A stretch of 64,000 nucleotides of DNA from Novosphingobium olei (GCF_012927405.1 NZ_JABBGM010000003.1:310001-374000); one strand, 5' to 3'. Positions 26,776-36,650 are shown, counted from the first letter of the stretch. Notes: generated by a model not told the origin, from the letters alone. Numbers and translations: made by a program.

Positions 26776-27821
26776 CCCTTCACCCCTGCGCCGCGTACTG
26801 GCGCGGCATTGGCATCGAGCGGCCAGCGCGGGCGCGCCGCCACGTCGAGCGCGTCGCTATAACCCATCGCGAAGCGTTCCGCCCCCGCCCAGCCGATCAT
26901 CGCCGCATTATCTGTGCAAAGCTTGGGCGGTGGCGCGACCAGCGGCAGGCCCGCGCCCGACGCCAGCTCCTCCAGCGCCCCGCGCAGCGCGGCATTGGCG
27001 GCGACCCCGCCCGCCACTACTAGCGCGGTCACCGGCCCGCAGGCGCCAAGCGCGATCCGCGTTCGGTCGATCACGCAATCGAGCGCGGCCTGCTGGAACG
27101 AGGCGGCGATGTCGGCATCGCGATGCGTGCCCGCCTGTTTGGCGCGCATCACCGCGCTCTTGAGCCCTGCGAACGAGAAGTGCGGTTCGCCGCTGCCCAC
27201 CAGCGGGCGCGGCAATGGCACGGCCTTGGCATCGCCCTCGCGCGCCAGCCGTTCGACCGCCGGGCCACCGGGATAGCCGAGGCCCAGGATCTTGGCGGTC
27301 TTGTCGAACGCTTCGCCCAGCGCATCGTCGATCGTGGTGGCGAGCCGGCGATAATCGCCAAGACCGCGCACTTCCAGGATCTGGCAGTGCCCGCCCGAGA
27401 CCAGCAGCAGCAGGTAGGGATAGGCGAGCGAGGGTTCTGCAAGGCGCGGGGAAAGCGCGTGCCCTTCCAGATGGTTGATCGCGATCAGCGGCTTGTCGGC
27501 TGCCATCGCCAGCGCCTTGCCGGTGACGAGGCCGACCATCACCCCGCCGATCAGGCCGGGGCCTGCCGTCGCGGCGATCGCGTCCATGTCGTCCAGCGTC
27601 AGCCCGGCATCGGCCAGCACCTGCCCGATCATCGGGCCCAGCACCTCGACATGCGCGCGGGCCGCGATTTCGGGCACCACGCCGCCATAGGGGCGGTGCA
27701 TTTCGTCCTGCGAGGCGATCCGCTGCGCGACGATGCGCGCGGCGAGCGTTTCGCCGTTGCTGTCGATCACCGCGGCGGCGGTTTCGTCGCAGGAGGATTC
27801 GATGCCGAGGATCAGTGCCAT
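26772..27821 (-). CDS. tsaD: tRNA N6-threonylcarbamoyladenosine transferase
   Basis: A 349-residue member of the Kae1/TsaD family, which transfers threonylcarbamoyl to A37 of ANN-decoding tRNAs together with TsaB, TsaE and TsaC. Seen: [12 protein letters not shown] at the start, the metal-binding His pair in [17 protein letters not shown], and [12 protein letters not shown]. Length is normal. First gene of tsaD-gpsA-flippase; a 45-base divergent promoter region separates it from hemC. An AGGAGGATTC-like stretch on the plus strand is inside the gene and not a ribosome site. Confidence 0.98.
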   Translation of the reverse strand: MALILGIESSCDETAAAVIDSNGETLAARIVAQRIASQDEMHRPYGGVVPEIAARAHVEVLGPMIGQVLADAGLTLDDMDAIAATAGPGLIGGVMVGLVTGKALAMAADKPLIAINHLEGHALSPRLAEPSLAYPYLLLLVSGGHCQILEVRGLGDYRRLATTIDDALGEAFDKTAKILGLGYPGGPAVERLAREGDAKAVPLPRPLVGSGEPHFSFAGLKSAVMRAKQAGTHRDADIAASFQQAALDCVIDRTRIALGACGPVTALVVAGGVAANAALRGALEELASGAGLPLVAPPPKLCTDNAAMIGWAGAERFAMGYSDALDVAARPRWPLDANAAPVRGAGVKG

Positions 27822-27866
27822 GGGAGCGCTTCCCCTTAGAGATAATCGGCGTTACGGCAACCGGGC

Positions 27867-28850
27867 ATGAACGCCCCGAACTTGCATACCGCTGCGCCAG
27901 GCTCCGCGCCCGCCCCCGCGCCGGACCGTCCGCTCAGGCTCGGCACGCGCCGCTCGCCGCTCGCCATGGCACAGGCCGAGGAAGCGCGCGACCGGCTCTG
28001 CGCCGCGCACGGCTGGGACCAGTCGCTGGTCGAGCTGGTGCCCGTGACCGCCAGCGGCGACAAGGTGCAGGACCGCCCGCTCGCCGAAGTCGGCGGCAAG
28101 GCGCTGTGGACCAAGGAGCTCGACGCCTGGCTGCATTCGGGCGAGATCGATTTCGCGGTCCATTCGATGAAGGACGTCGAAACGATCCGGCCCGACACGC
28201 TGACCATCGCCGCCGTTCTGCCGCGCGCCGACGTGCGCGACGTGCTGGTCGGCGCAGCGACCGTTGCAGCGATCCCGCCCGGTGCGCGCGTCGGCACCAG
28301 CGCCCCGCGCCGCGCCGCGCAGATGCTCCACGCCCGGCCGGATCTTTCGGTCGTATCGTTCCGCGGCAATGTCGCGACGCGCCTTGCCAAGCTGCAGGCG
28401 GGCGAAGCCGACGTCACCCTGCTCGCCGCCGCGGGCCTTCAGCGCCTTGGCGAAACCGGCGTCGGCCATCCGCTCGGCGAGGACGAATGGCTGCCCGCCC
28501 CGGCGCAGGGCGCGATCGGCATCGAATGCCTGACCGAACGCACCGAGGTGCGCCAATGGCTCGCCGCGATCGACCATGCGCCCAGCCACGCCGCGATCCG
28601 CGCCGAGCGCGCGCTGCTGCTGGCGCTCGGCGGCAATTGCCACAGCCCGATCGCGGTGTTGAGCCGGATCGAGGGCGACACGCTCAGCCTGCGTGCCGCG
28701 CTCTACAGCCCTGACGGAGCCGAGCGGGTCGAAGCAAGCGCCCGCTTTGCGCCCGACGATGCCGCAGCCCCCGCGGCGCTTGCCGAGGTACTGCTGGCAC
28801 AGGCGCCCGAGGCGATCACCGTCCATTTCTCCGGCCCGGCCAAGGACTGA
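27867..28850 (+). CDS. hemC: Porphobilinogen deaminase (hydroxymethylbilane synthase)
   Basis: A 327-residue enzyme joining four porphobilinogen units into hydroxymethylbilane in heme synthesis. Seen: LRLGTRRSPLAMAQ, catalytic Asp103 in HSMKDV, FRGNVATRLAKL, and Cys258 in LGGNCHSPIAV, which carries the dipyrromethane cofactor. The first 20 residues form a Pro/Ala-rich extension beyond the usual start. hemD follows eight bases after the stop. Confidence 0.97.
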   Translation: MNAPNLHTAAPGSAPAPAPDRPLRLGTRRSPLAMAQAEEARDRLCAAHGWDQSLVELVPVTASGDKVQDRPLAEVGGKALWTKELDAWLHSGEIDFAVHSMKDVETIRPDTLTIAAVLPRADVRDVLVGAATVAAIPPGARVGTSAPRRAAQMLHARPDLSVVSFRGNVATRLAKLQAGEADVTLLAAAGLQRLGETGVGHPLGEDEWLPAPAQGAIGIECLTERTEVRQWLAAIDHAPSHAAIRAERALLLALGGNCHSPIAVLSRIEGDTLSLRAALYSPDGAERVEASARFAPDDAAAPAALAEVLLAQAPEAITVHFSGPAKD

Positions 28851-28858
28851 ACCGCCCG

Positions 28859-29536
28859 ATGCGCCCGCTGGTCGTGCTGCGGCCCGAACCGGGCAACACC
28901 GCGACGGCCGAGGCGGCGCGCGCGCTGGAGCTGATCGTCCACGCGCATCCGCTGTTCGCGATGGCGCCGGTGCCATGGGTTGTTCCGCCTGCATCCGAAT
29001 TCGACGCCATCCTCGCCGGAAGTGCCGCGCTGTTCCGGCTGGGTGGCGCCGGGCTCGATGCGCTGCGCAGCCTTCCGGTCCATGCCGTGGGGGAGACGAC
29101 CGCTGCAGTGGCGCAAGGGTCGGGCTTCGCGATCGCGGGCATTGGCGAAGGCGGAATGGAGCCGCTCGTCGCGCAGCTTCCACCGGGCCGCTACTTGCGC
29201 ATTGCCGGCGAACGCCACGTGCCGTTGATGCCGCCCCCGGGGGTAGAGGTCGACACCCGGGTGGTCTACGCCGCGCGCGGCCTGCCGCTGCCGCCAGCAC
29301 TGGCCGCCACGCTGGCCGAAGGCGCGGTCGTGGCGCTCCATTCGGGCGAAGCCGCGGGCCACTTTGCCGCCGAATGTGTGCGGCTGAAACTATCGCGCGA
29401 ACGGGTTTCGCTCGCCTGCCTGGCGTCCCGAATCGCAACAAAGGCGGGCGAAGGCTGGCAAAGCGTTGAAATCGCTGGCGCCAGAACCGATCAGGCCTTG
29501 CTGGCGCTCGCCGCACAAATGTGCCAGACAGTGTGA
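28859..29536 (+). CDS. hemD: Uroporphyrinogen-III synthase
   Basis: A 225-residue two-domain protein that closes and inverts ring D of hydroxymethylbilane. Sequence conservation in this family is low. Here the assignment rests on the overall pattern (LVVLRPEPGNTATAEAAR at the start, HAVGETTAAVAQGSGF in the middle, VALHSGEAAGHFAAE in the second domain) and on its position directly after hemC and before the COG4223-type membrane protein, the standard alphaproteobacterial order. Confidence 0.9.
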   Translation: MRPLVVLRPEPGNTATAEAARALELIVHAHPLFAMAPVPWVVPPASEFDAILAGSAALFRLGGAGLDALRSLPVHAVGETTAAVAQGSGFAIAGIGEGGMEPLVAQLPPGRYLRIAGERHVPLMPPPGVEVDTRVVYAARGLPLPPALAATLAEGAVVALHSGEAAGHFAAECVRLKLSRERVSLACLASRIATKAGEGWQSVEIAGARTDQALLALAAQMCQTV

Positions 29537-29566
29537 CCCTAGGGCCACCAACAAGAAAAAAGGCGC

Positions 29567-30493
29567 ATGCAGGACACGACTTATCCCGAACCGGGCCCGT
29601 CCCGGGCGGCAAGCCGGGGACGCGGCAACCGCGCAGTGGTGGCCGTTCTGGTGTTGATCATGCTGCTGGGCGTGCTCGCCGCGGCAACCTGGCTCGGCTG
29701 GCGTGAAGGCTGGCTCCACCTCTCGCTCGATGGCAAGCCCGCCGCCACGGCCAGCGCGGTGCCGGTCCAGAACACCCAGCTGATAGCCGACCGCGTCGCC
29801 ACCGAAGCCGCGCTGGCCGGTGCTGCAGCCAAGGTTTCGGCGCTGGAACAGCGCCTCGCGGAATTGAACCAGCAAGCCATCGCCGCTTCGGGCCAGGCGA
29901 CCCATGCCGAAGCGCTGCTGCTGGCAGTCGCCGCCCGTCGCGCGGTCGAACGCGGCGCGCCGCTCGGCTATCTCGAAAACCAGCTGCGCCTGCGCTTTGG
30001 CCAAAGCCAGCCCGGCGCGGTCGACCGCCTGCTGATGGCCAGCCAGAAGCCCGTCACGCTCACCTCGCTCGATGAAGAATTCGAACGCATCGCCCCGCGC
30101 CTTGCCGGTGGCCGTCAGGACGAAGGCAACTGGGACTGGCTCAAGCGCCAGATCGGCTCGCTCGTCGTCATCCGCCACGACGATTCGCCCTCGCCCACGC
30201 CCGAAAGCCGGATCGAACGGGCACGCTATGCCATTGCCGGCGGCCGCATCGACGCTGCCATCGCCGAAGTCGAACGCATGCCCGGCCGCGATGTCGCGGT
30301 CGACTGGCTGTCGCACGCCCGCGATTGGGTCATGACCCAGCGCGCGCTCGACCAGCTCGAAACCTCGGCGCTCACCCTGCCCGATCCGGTGCAGGTGGCA
30401 ACGCCCGCCGCGACCTCCATGCCGGGCCCAAGCGCGTCAGCCAGCGCGGCGGCGACGCCGGCACCGGCCGCGCAGGCCAGCACCGCGCCTTAA
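29567..30493 (+). CDS. COG4223/mitofilin-like inner membrane protein
   Basis: A 308-residue protein with a short cytoplasmic N terminus, one transmembrane helix (about 23-45), a coiled-coil stretch (LIADRVATEAAL to LAELNQQ), a helical C-terminal domain with LLLAVAARRAVERGAPLGYLENQLR, and a low-complexity Ala/Pro tail. In alphaproteobacteria this gene usually follows hemC-hemD and is related to mitofilin; in other bacteria the HemX protein fills this position. A membrane-organising role is inferred from the mitochondrial relative only. Confidence 0.85.
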   Translation: MQDTTYPEPGPSRAASRGRGNRAVVAVLVLIMLLGVLAAATWLGWREGWLHLSLDGKPAATASAVPVQNTQLIADRVATEAALAGAAAKVSALEQRLAELNQQAIAASGQATHAEALLLAVAARRAVERGAPLGYLENQLRLRFGQSQPGAVDRLLMASQKPVTLTSLDEEFERIAPRLAGGRQDEGNWDWLKRQIGSLVVIRHDDSPSPTPESRIERARYAIAGGRIDAAIAEVERMPGRDVAVDWLSHARDWVMTQRALDQLETSALTLPDPVQVATPAATSMPGPSASASAAATPAPAAQASTAP

Positions 30494-30504
30494 AACACCC
30501 GGCG

Positions 30505-31752
30505 TCAGGCCTGCAGCAGCGCGGGCAGCTTCCCGCTCATCCCCCGCGCCTCGTCCATGAAGAAGCGCTTGAGCGTGGGGCTGCGCTGCACGCCGGCCAT
30601 GCCGAAGCGGCGGATCGCCGAAGGAATCCGCCCCGGCAGGCCGAACAGTCGTGTCAGCACGTCGGTGGCGCCCGCCACCATGAACGTATCGAGCGCGCGC
30701 CAGCGTTCATAGCGGGCCAGCAGCTGCGCATCGCCGGGCTCCAGCCCCAGCCGCGCGCCTTCGGCCAGCACTTCGACCAGCGCCGCCACGTCGCGCAGGC
30801 CCACGTTGAGGCCCTGCCCCGCGATCGGGTGCATCCCGTGCGCGGCATCGCCGACCAAGGCCAGCCGGTCGGACACGACCTTGGCAGTGTGGTGGAAATT
30901 GAGCGGATAGGACGTGCGCGGGCTGGCCAACTCGATCTTGCCGAAGATCCCGTCCATCCGCCGCGCGACTTCGGACAGGAACGCGCCCTCGGGCAGGGCG
31001 AGCACGCCGGCCGCATCCTTTTCCGCCACCGTCCAGACCAGGGCCGAACGATGACGCCCGTCCTCATCGAGCAGCGGCAGCAGCGCGAACGGCCCCGCCG
31101 GATAGAAGATTTCCCACGCGACGTTGTCGTGCGGCTTTTCGTGCCACAGCCCGCTGATGATCGCGCGATGGCCATAGTCCCAGCGCGCCGGGGTGAAGCC
31201 CGCCTCGTCGCGGGTGGGCGATTGCCGACCTTCGGCGCCGACCAGCAGGCTGCCGGCCAGCACCCGCCCGTCGCTCAGCGTCACCGTCACCCCGTGAGGC
31301 CCCCGCTCCCGGCTGGCGACACGGGCGTTGGTGATGAAGGTGATCGCCTCTTCACGCGCGGCGGCGGCGTACATCGCGATGCGCAAGTCGCGATTGGCGT
31401 ACATCCGCCCCAGCGAGCCTTCGTCGGCGTTGGGGCGGAAATCGATCCGCCCCGGCTTCATCGCGTCGGTCACCGCGATCGCGTCGATCGGGCAGCCCTT
31501 GTCGACCAGATCGCCCGCCATGCCGAGATTGACGTAGAGGTTCCAGCTCGCGGTCGAGATCGCCGAGGCGCGGCCGTCGAACCCTTGCGCCGTCTGCGCC
31601 GCCGGGTCCGAACTGTCGACCACCACGCTGGTCAGCCCCTGCTTGGCAAGCCCGATCGCCAGCGTCATGCCGACGAGGCCACCGCCAAGGATGACCACGT
31701 CTGCCCGGGCATTGGGTCCGCGGGCCGAAACTTCGCCGTTAACGTCGCTCAA
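30505..31752 (-). CDS. UbiH/UbiF-family FAD monooxygenase
   Basis: A 415-residue flavoprotein of the ubiquinone-hydroxylase family. The ADP-binding motif VVILGGGLVGMTLA is near residue 20, and the second FAD motif LVGDAAHGMHPIAGQGLN with GLRDV is near 280. It most likely hydroxylates the ubiquinone ring; which position cannot be told from sequence. The TTG at 31752 is proposed as start: it overlaps the stop of the alkaline phosphatase gene (ATTGA) and the FAD fold follows directly. The upstream ATG at 31800 would lie within the phosphatase gene. Converges with the COG4223 gene after 11 bases. Confidence 0.88.
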   Translation of the reverse strand: MSDVNGEVSARGPNARADVVILGGGLVGMTLAIGLAKQGLTSVVVDSSDPAAQTAQGFDGRASAISTASWNLYVNLGMAGDLVDKGCPIDAIAVTDAMKPGRIDFRPNADEGSLGRMYANRDLRIAMYAAAAREEAITFITNARVASRERGPHGVTVTLSDGRVLAGSLLVGAEGRQSPTRDEAGFTPARWDYGHRAIISGLWHEKPHDNVAWEIFYPAGPFALLPLLDEDGRHRSALVWTVAEKDAAGVLALPEGAFLSEVARRMDGIFGKIELASPRTSYPLNFHHTAKVVSDRLALVGDAAHGMHPIAGQGLNVGLRDVAALVEVLAEGARLGLEPGDAQLLARYERWRALDTFMVAGATDVLTRLFGLPGRIPSAIRRFGMAGVQRSPTLKRFFMDEARGMSGKLPALLQA

Positions 31753-33539
31753 TTGGTTGCTCCACACGTGGTGCCGGGGCCGGCATCGAGATCGAGGCAT
31801 CGTCCATCGAAAGTGCCCGCCGGTTCCTTGAGCGCGATCAATGCGGCAAGGCTGGGGGCGATGTCCACCGTCTCTACCGCGCTCGGCTGTTCGAACGGGG
31901 TCATCCCGGCGCGCCAGAACAGGATCGGCACGCGGCGGTCATAGTCCCAGGCCGAGCCGTGCGTCGCCACGATTCCCGGCATCGGGCGCACGATCGGCAC
32001 CACCCCGCGCTTCAGGATCACCACCAGATCGCCCGAACGCGGCGCATAGAAAGAGGCGCGCGCGCGGTCGAGCAGGCTCCACGTATCGGGCGTGCCGGTG
32101 GGCATCGGCGCCGCGGCAAGCTCGCTCGCGGTGAACACCGCCTGCACCTGCGGCTGCGACAGGAACACCGCCTTGGCCGCGTCGATCACCTTTGTCTTCT
32201 GATCGGCCGGCACCGCCTTGTTGATCCAGAAGTCGCCGAACGCGCCATCGCCCAGGATCAGGTCCTTGGGCTCCATCCCGAGCTTCGCGCCGACAACGGC
32301 CGAAACCTGATCGGGCAGCAGCGCGGGCGCGGCGCGCTCGGCGCTCGGCAGCGCCTGTTCGCGCAGGCGTTCGGGAAGGTCGAACCCGCCATGGTCGGCG
32401 GTCAGCACCACGGCATAATCGATGTGGCGGTCATCCAGCGCCTTGAAGAAATCGCCCAGCGCCAGGTCGAGCTGCTGCATCTGGATGCACATCTCGGCGC
32501 CTTCGGTGCCCGTGGCATGGCCGACATAGTCGGTGGCCGAAAGGCTCACCGCCAGCATGTCGGGCGTCGCCCCCTTGCCCAGCTTCATGCTGTCCACCAG
32601 TTCGGTCGCCAGGTCGAGCGTCGCGCGGTCGAGCCGGGGCGAGGCGCGGAAGGCGTTGGCATCGTTCGGCGCCAGCGCGAAGTGGCCGGTGCCCACGGTA
32701 AAGCCGCTCGCCGTCGGTGCAGGCGCGGCCGTGGCGAGCGAGTTGGCAATGCCGATCCCGCCGCTGGCCGGCGCGCCGCCGCCCAGCGCGATCGCGTGGT
32801 CGTGCGGGCCGCACCATGCGGGCATGGTCATCGCTGGTGCACCCTGCGCCAGCACGCTTTCAAGGCTCTTGTTCTCGGCCACGGCCTCGGGCCCCAGCGT
32901 GCGGCCATCGAGCGTGGTGAAGCCCTTGCCCTTCCACCAATAGACCTGATCGATCACGTGCCCGCCCATCATCAGCGCGGCGCGATCCTTGCCCGAAACG
33001 GCGACGTTGCGGCTCGTCGGCCACTGGCGCTTGATCATCTCGCCCAGCGTCGGCACCAGCAGATGATCGACCGAGGCGACATAGTCCTTCGGGTCCGCCG
33101 CCTGCTTGGTTTCATCCTCGGCGCAGTAGATCGCCTTCTTCGGTCGCGCCGCCGACTGGTCGATCCAGGTGTTGGCGATGATCCCGGTGTGCGCTGGCCG
33201 CATGCCGGTCAGGATCGTCGAATGGCCGGGGCAAGTCTCGGTCGCGGCGTGGCTCTGGTAGCCCGCAGGGAACACCATGCCGCCTGCCAGACGCCCCAGC
33301 CCCGCCACGAAGTGGCTGCGATACTGTGCGAACAGATCGGCAGAGAACTGGTCCACCGAAATCGCCACCAGCAGGCGCGGCGCGCCCTTCACCGGCCCCG
33401 CTGGCTGCACCTGCGGGCGCGGCTGGCTGGTGCCGGGACCGGCCTTGGCCGGCGCGGCAGGCTTGGCGTTTGCAGCCATCGGCAGCATCGCGGCGGCGAG
33501 AAGAAGCAGGGCTTTGGAGCGGATCAGGGGCCGGATCAT
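31749..33539 (-). CDS. PafA/SPAP-type alkaline phosphatase family protein
   Basis: A 596-residue exported phosphatase of the single-domain PafA type, like the Sphingomonas enzyme SPAP. A signal peptide (cleavage near Ala25) is followed by a Pro-rich linker and the catalytic domain, with VAISVDQFSAD (metal-ligand Asp) and the Thr nucleophile in ATETCPGHSTIL. Later metal ligands lie in SLSATDYVGHATG and VLTADHGGFDLPE. It probably hydrolyses phosphate mono- or diesters in the periplasm. The start at 33539 is favoured by AGGAA eight bases upstream; 33563 is possible. Confidence 0.9.
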   Translation of the reverse strand: MIRPLIRSKALLLLAAAMLPMAANAKPAAPAKAGPGTSQPRPQVQPAGPVKGAPRLLVAISVDQFSADLFAQYRSHFVAGLGRLAGGMVFPAGYQSHAATETCPGHSTILTGMRPAHTGIIANTWIDQSAARPKKAIYCAEDETKQAADPKDYVASVDHLLVPTLGEMIKRQWPTSRNVAVSGKDRAALMMGGHVIDQVYWWKGKGFTTLDGRTLGPEAVAENKSLESVLAQGAPAMTMPAWCGPHDHAIALGGGAPASGGIGIANSLATAAPAPTASGFTVGTGHFALAPNDANAFRASPRLDRATLDLATELVDSMKLGKGATPDMLAVSLSATDYVGHATGTEGAEMCIQMQQLDLALGDFFKALDDRHIDYAVVLTADHGGFDLPERLREQALPSAERAAPALLPDQVSAVVGAKLGMEPKDLILGDGAFGDFWINKAVPADQKTKVIDAAKAVFLSQPQVQAVFTASELAAAPMPTGTPDTWSLLDRARASFYAPRSGDLVVILKRGVVPIVRPMPGIVATHGSAWDYDRRVPILFWRAGMTPFEQPSAVETVDIAPSLAALIALKEPAGTFDGRCLDLDAGPGTTCGATN

Positions 33540-33673
33540 CTGGGACGTGTTCCTATGGGTCATGCACTATGGGCTGCACTGGACTCAGGTACAATGCGCC
33601 CTTAAGCGCGGGGTTTGGCCCCGCCAGCCCAATGGCGCAAGGGGCCGCGCCAGCCGGAAGGGCCAGATCGTCC

Positions 33674-35722
33674 ATGCGCGCCAGCACTTTAGCCGCGAAT
33701 GTGACCGCACGGTTGCTTGCGGTCGTTCTTTCGCTCGTTGCAGCGCTCAGCCTGCCCGCTTCGGCGCAGGCGAACCACATCGCCGCCTCGCTCGTCGCCG
33801 AAAAGCCGGGCGCGCCGGGGGGTGAGGTCATGCTGGCGATCGCCATGCAGCCCGAACAGGGCTGGCATGGCTACTGGGTCAACCCGGGCGATGCCGGCCT
33901 CGGCCTCACGCTCGACTGGACTCTGCCTAAGGGCGCCAAGGCGGGCGACCTGCAATATCCCGTGCCGCAGACGCTGCTCGTTCAGGGGCTGATGAATCAC
34001 GTCTACGAACACGCCTATGCCGTGCTCGTGCCGCTGACCCTGCCGGCGGACGCAAAGCCGGGCACCACCCTGCCGATCAGCGCCAAGGCGCAATGGCTCG
34101 CCTGCACCGAAGCAATCTGCGTACCCGAACAGGCCACGCTGCAAGGCACCGTTGTGGTCGGCGAAGGCGCTTCCGATCCGCGCTTTTCGGCCTGGCGCGC
34201 CGCCCTGCCCGCCCCGCTCGATCGCGCCGGCACCTTCGCCAGCACGGCCAAGGGGATCAGCCTCGCCATCCCCTTCCCTGCCTCCGCCACGCTCGAAAAT
34301 CCGCACTTCTTCATCGCCGGCGATGGCCTGATCGATTACGCCGCGCCGCAGGCCTTCCGCCGCAAGGGCGACCTGCTGATCGTCGACATGGCCCGCGCCA
34401 AGGTGCCGAGCGCCGAACAGCCGACGATGGTTTCGGGCGTGCTCTCGCTGGGCCAGGCACGCGGCGGCATCGCGCTCACCGCCAACACAGGGCCCGTGCC
34501 CGATGGCGGCACCCCGCTTGCCGGAAGCGCCGCGCCCGCCTTCTCCGCCGCCGCGCTGATCGCCGCCGTGCTCGGCGCGCTCGCCGGCGGGCTGATCCTC
34601 AACGTGATGCCCTGCGTCTTCCCGATCCTCAGCCTCAAGGCGCTGGCGCTGGCACGCGGCAATTCCGCCCACGCCCGCAGCGAAGGCCTCGCCTACACCG
34701 CCGGCGTCGTCCTCGCCTGCCTCGCACTGGGCGCGGCGATGCTCGCCCTGCGTGCGGCGGGCGAACAGGTCGGCTGGGCGTTCCAGCTGCAGGACCCGCG
34801 CGTCGTCGCCGTGCTGCTGCTTCTCGCAGCGGCGATCACTGCCAACTTCGCCGGCCTCTTCGAACTGCCCGGCCTCTCGGTCGAGCGCGGCTCGGGCCCA
34901 ATGGGCGCGTTCGGCACCGGGCTGCTTGCGGCCTTCGTCGCAACGCCGTGCACCGGGCCGTTCATGGCCGCGGCGATGGGCGCGGCGCTGCTGCTGCCGA
35001 CGTGGGCCGCGCTCGCCGTCTTTGCCGCGCTCGGCCTCGGTCTAGCCTTGCCGTTCCTCGCGCTCGGCTTCATCCCGCCCTTGCGCCGCCTTCTACCCAA
35101 GCCCGGCGGCTGGATGGAAAAGTTCCGCCGCTTCATGGCCGTGCCGATGGGCCTGACCGCGCTGGCATTGGGCTGGCTCGCCTGGCGCGTCGGCGGGCCG
35201 ACCTTCCTCGCCGTGCTGGCCGGAACGGCCGTGCTGCTGCTGGGCGCGCTCGCTGCCGTCGGCGTCACGCAGCGCAAGGGCAAACCCGTGGCCCTGCTCT
35301 TCGCCATCGCCGCCGTGATCGCGATCGGCGGCGTCGTGGGCCTGCCGCCCGCCAGGCCCGCCGCCGCGCAAGAGGCGAGCCTGCTCGCTGCCCAGCCTTT
35401 CAGCGAGGAAGCGCTCGCCAAGGCGCGCGCTTCGGGCAAGCCGGTCTTCGTCTACTTCACCGCCGACTGGTGCCTGTCGTGCAAGGTCAACGAAAGCACC
35501 TCGATCGAGCGCGAGGCCACCCGCGACGCCTTCGCCAAGGCGGGCGTCGTCGTCCTCGTCGGCGACTGGACCCGCCGCGACGAAGCGATCACCCGCTTCC
35601 TCACCGCGCAAGGCGTCGCGGGCGTGCCGCTCTATCTGTGGTATCCGGCGAACGGCGAGCCGCAGAAACTGCCGCAAGTGCTGACGCCCGAAACGCTGCC
35701 GGGGCTGGCGGCGGGGAAGTAG
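33674..35722 (+). CDS. Thiol:disulfide interchange protein DsbD family
   Basis: A 682-residue inner membrane protein carrying electrons from cytoplasmic thioredoxin to the periplasm. A signal peptide (about 1-32) leads to an N-terminal periplasmic domain with a Cys pair in LACTEAICVPE, then eight or so membrane helices whose reactive Cys lie in MPCVFPILSLK and ATPCTGPFMAA, then a C-terminal thioredoxin domain with DWCLSC. The architecture is that of DsbD/ScsB. The start at 33674 is chosen for its signal peptide; the frame is open back to 33326, opposite the phosphatase. An inverted repeat element follows the stop by 17 bases. Confidence 0.93.
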   Translation: MRASTLAANVTARLLAVVLSLVAALSLPASAQANHIAASLVAEKPGAPGGEVMLAIAMQPEQGWHGYWVNPGDAGLGLTLDWTLPKGAKAGDLQYPVPQTLLVQGLMNHVYEHAYAVLVPLTLPADAKPGTTLPISAKAQWLACTEAICVPEQATLQGTVVVGEGASDPRFSAWRAALPAPLDRAGTFASTAKGISLAIPFPASATLENPHFFIAGDGLIDYAAPQAFRRKGDLLIVDMARAKVPSAEQPTMVSGVLSLGQARGGIALTANTGPVPDGGTPLAGSAAPAFSAAALIAAVLGALAGGLILNVMPCVFPILSLKALALARGNSAHARSEGLAYTAGVVLACLALGAAMLALRAAGEQVGWAFQLQDPRVVAVLLLLAAAITANFAGLFELPGLSVERGSGPMGAFGTGLLAAFVATPCTGPFMAAAMGAALLLPTWAALAVFAALGLGLALPFLALGFIPPLRRLLPKPGGWMEKFRRFMAVPMGLTALALGWLAWRVGGPTFLAVLAGTAVLLLGALAAVGVTQRKGKPVALLFAIAAVIAIGGVVGLPPARPAAAQEASLLAAQPFSEEALAKARASGKPVFVYFTADWCLSCKVNESTSIEREATRDAFAKAGVVVLVGDWTRRDEAITRFLTAQGVAGVPLYLWYPANGEPQKLPQVLTPETLPGLAAGK

Positions 35723-35738
35723 AGGACCAGGAAAGGCA

Positions 35739-35819
35739 GTCCTTCGACAAGCTCAGGACAGGCGGGATGAGGACAAAACCTCCTCCAATCCCGTCCGCCC
35801 TGAGCCTGTCGAAGGGCTG
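35739..35819. repeat. Inverted repeat element, family B copy 1
   Basis: Outer arms CCTTCGACAAGCTCAGGAC and CCTGAGCCTGTCGAAGG are near-complementary and flank about 45 bases that hold GGCGG/CCGCC inner arms. Two further copies lie at 36709-36785 and 36829-36909. When read as protein these give the familiar ALSLSKG artefact. It sits between the DsbD stop and the convergent SDR stop. Confidence 0.75.
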
Positions 35820-35836
35820 TTCTTGTTCTCTCCGGC

Positions 35837-36613
35837 CTACAGGCTCTGCCCGTCGTCCACCGTAATGTGCGAACCGGTCACGTATTCCGACGCGTCCGAG
35901 GCGAAGAACAGCATTGGATCGTCGAGCGCGCTGATGTCGGTCAGGCGGCGGCGCGGCCAGCTGGCGATCTGCTTGGCGCCGCCTTCGCTGTCGAACCATT
36001 CGCCGTCGATCTCGGTGCGGATGTAGCCCGGCTGCACGGTGTTGACGTTGATGCCCAGCCGCGCCCATTCGCGGGCGAACTGGCGGCCCAGATGCACCAC
36101 GCCGGCCTTGCTCGCGGCATAGGCGGCATCGCCCTGGCCGGTCATCTCGGCCGTGATCGATCCGGTCAGGATGATCCGCCCGCGCCGGCTTTCCTTCGAT
36201 CCCGCCTTGATCATCCGCCGCGCGCCTTCGCGCGCGGTCAGCCACACGCCGTTGAAGTTGGTGTCGACCACGCGGCGCATCGCGTCCGCCGGAAGATCGA
36301 CCGAGCGCCCCGCCTCGGCTATGCCGGCGTTGGCGACCACCACGTCGGGCGCGCCGAACGCGGCTTCGGCGGCATCGAAAGCTGCGATGATCGAGGTTTC
36401 GTCGGTGACGTCCATCGACACGGCAAGGCAGCGCCCGCCCGCGGCCTCGATCTCTGCCGCAAGGCTGGCGATCCGCTCGGCGCGCCGCGCGCCGATCACC
36501 ACCGCCGCGCCCGCCGCCGCGAACAGACGCGCAAACCGCGCGCCAAGGCCCGAGGATGCGCCCGTGATCAGCGCCACGCGGCCTTCGAGCGAATAGCGGG
36601 GCTTGTCCATCAT
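35837..36613 (-). CDS. Short-chain dehydrogenase/reductase
   Basis: A 258-residue classical SDR with GASSGLG (about 18-24), NAG at the end of beta-4 (VVVANAGIAE), and the catalytic Ser in LTGSITAEM and Tyr-Lys in AAYAASK. The C-terminal SHITVDDGQSL is typical of beta-ketoacyl reductase-like members. The substrate is not known. A 16-base perfect palindrome of the TetR-operator type lies 22 bases upstream, so it is probably repressed by a regulator encoded elsewhere. Met at 36613 or 36610 may be the start. Confidence 0.92.
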   Translation of the reverse strand: MMDKPRYSLEGRVALITGASSGLGARFARLFAAAGAAVVIGARRAERIASLAAEIEAAGGRCLAVSMDVTDETSIIAAFDAAEAAFGAPDVVVANAGIAEAGRSVDLPADAMRRVVDTNFNGVWLTAREGARRMIKAGSKESRRGRIILTGSITAEMTGQGDAAYAASKAGVVHLGRQFAREWARLGINVNTVQPGYIRTEIDGEWFDSEGGAKQIASWPRRRLTDISALDDPMLFFASDASEYVTGSHITVDDGQSL

Positions 36614-36634
36614 CTCTCTCCCATCACCGAACGA

Positions 36635-36650
36635 TTAAGCGGGCGCTTAA
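36635..36650. promoter_or_regulatory. TetR-type palindromic operator upstream of SDR
   Basis: TTAAGCGGGCGCTTAA is a perfect 16-base inverted repeat 22 bases before the SDR start. TTAAGCG-type half sites are characteristic of some TetR-family repressors. No TetR gene is in the window. Confidence 0.55.
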
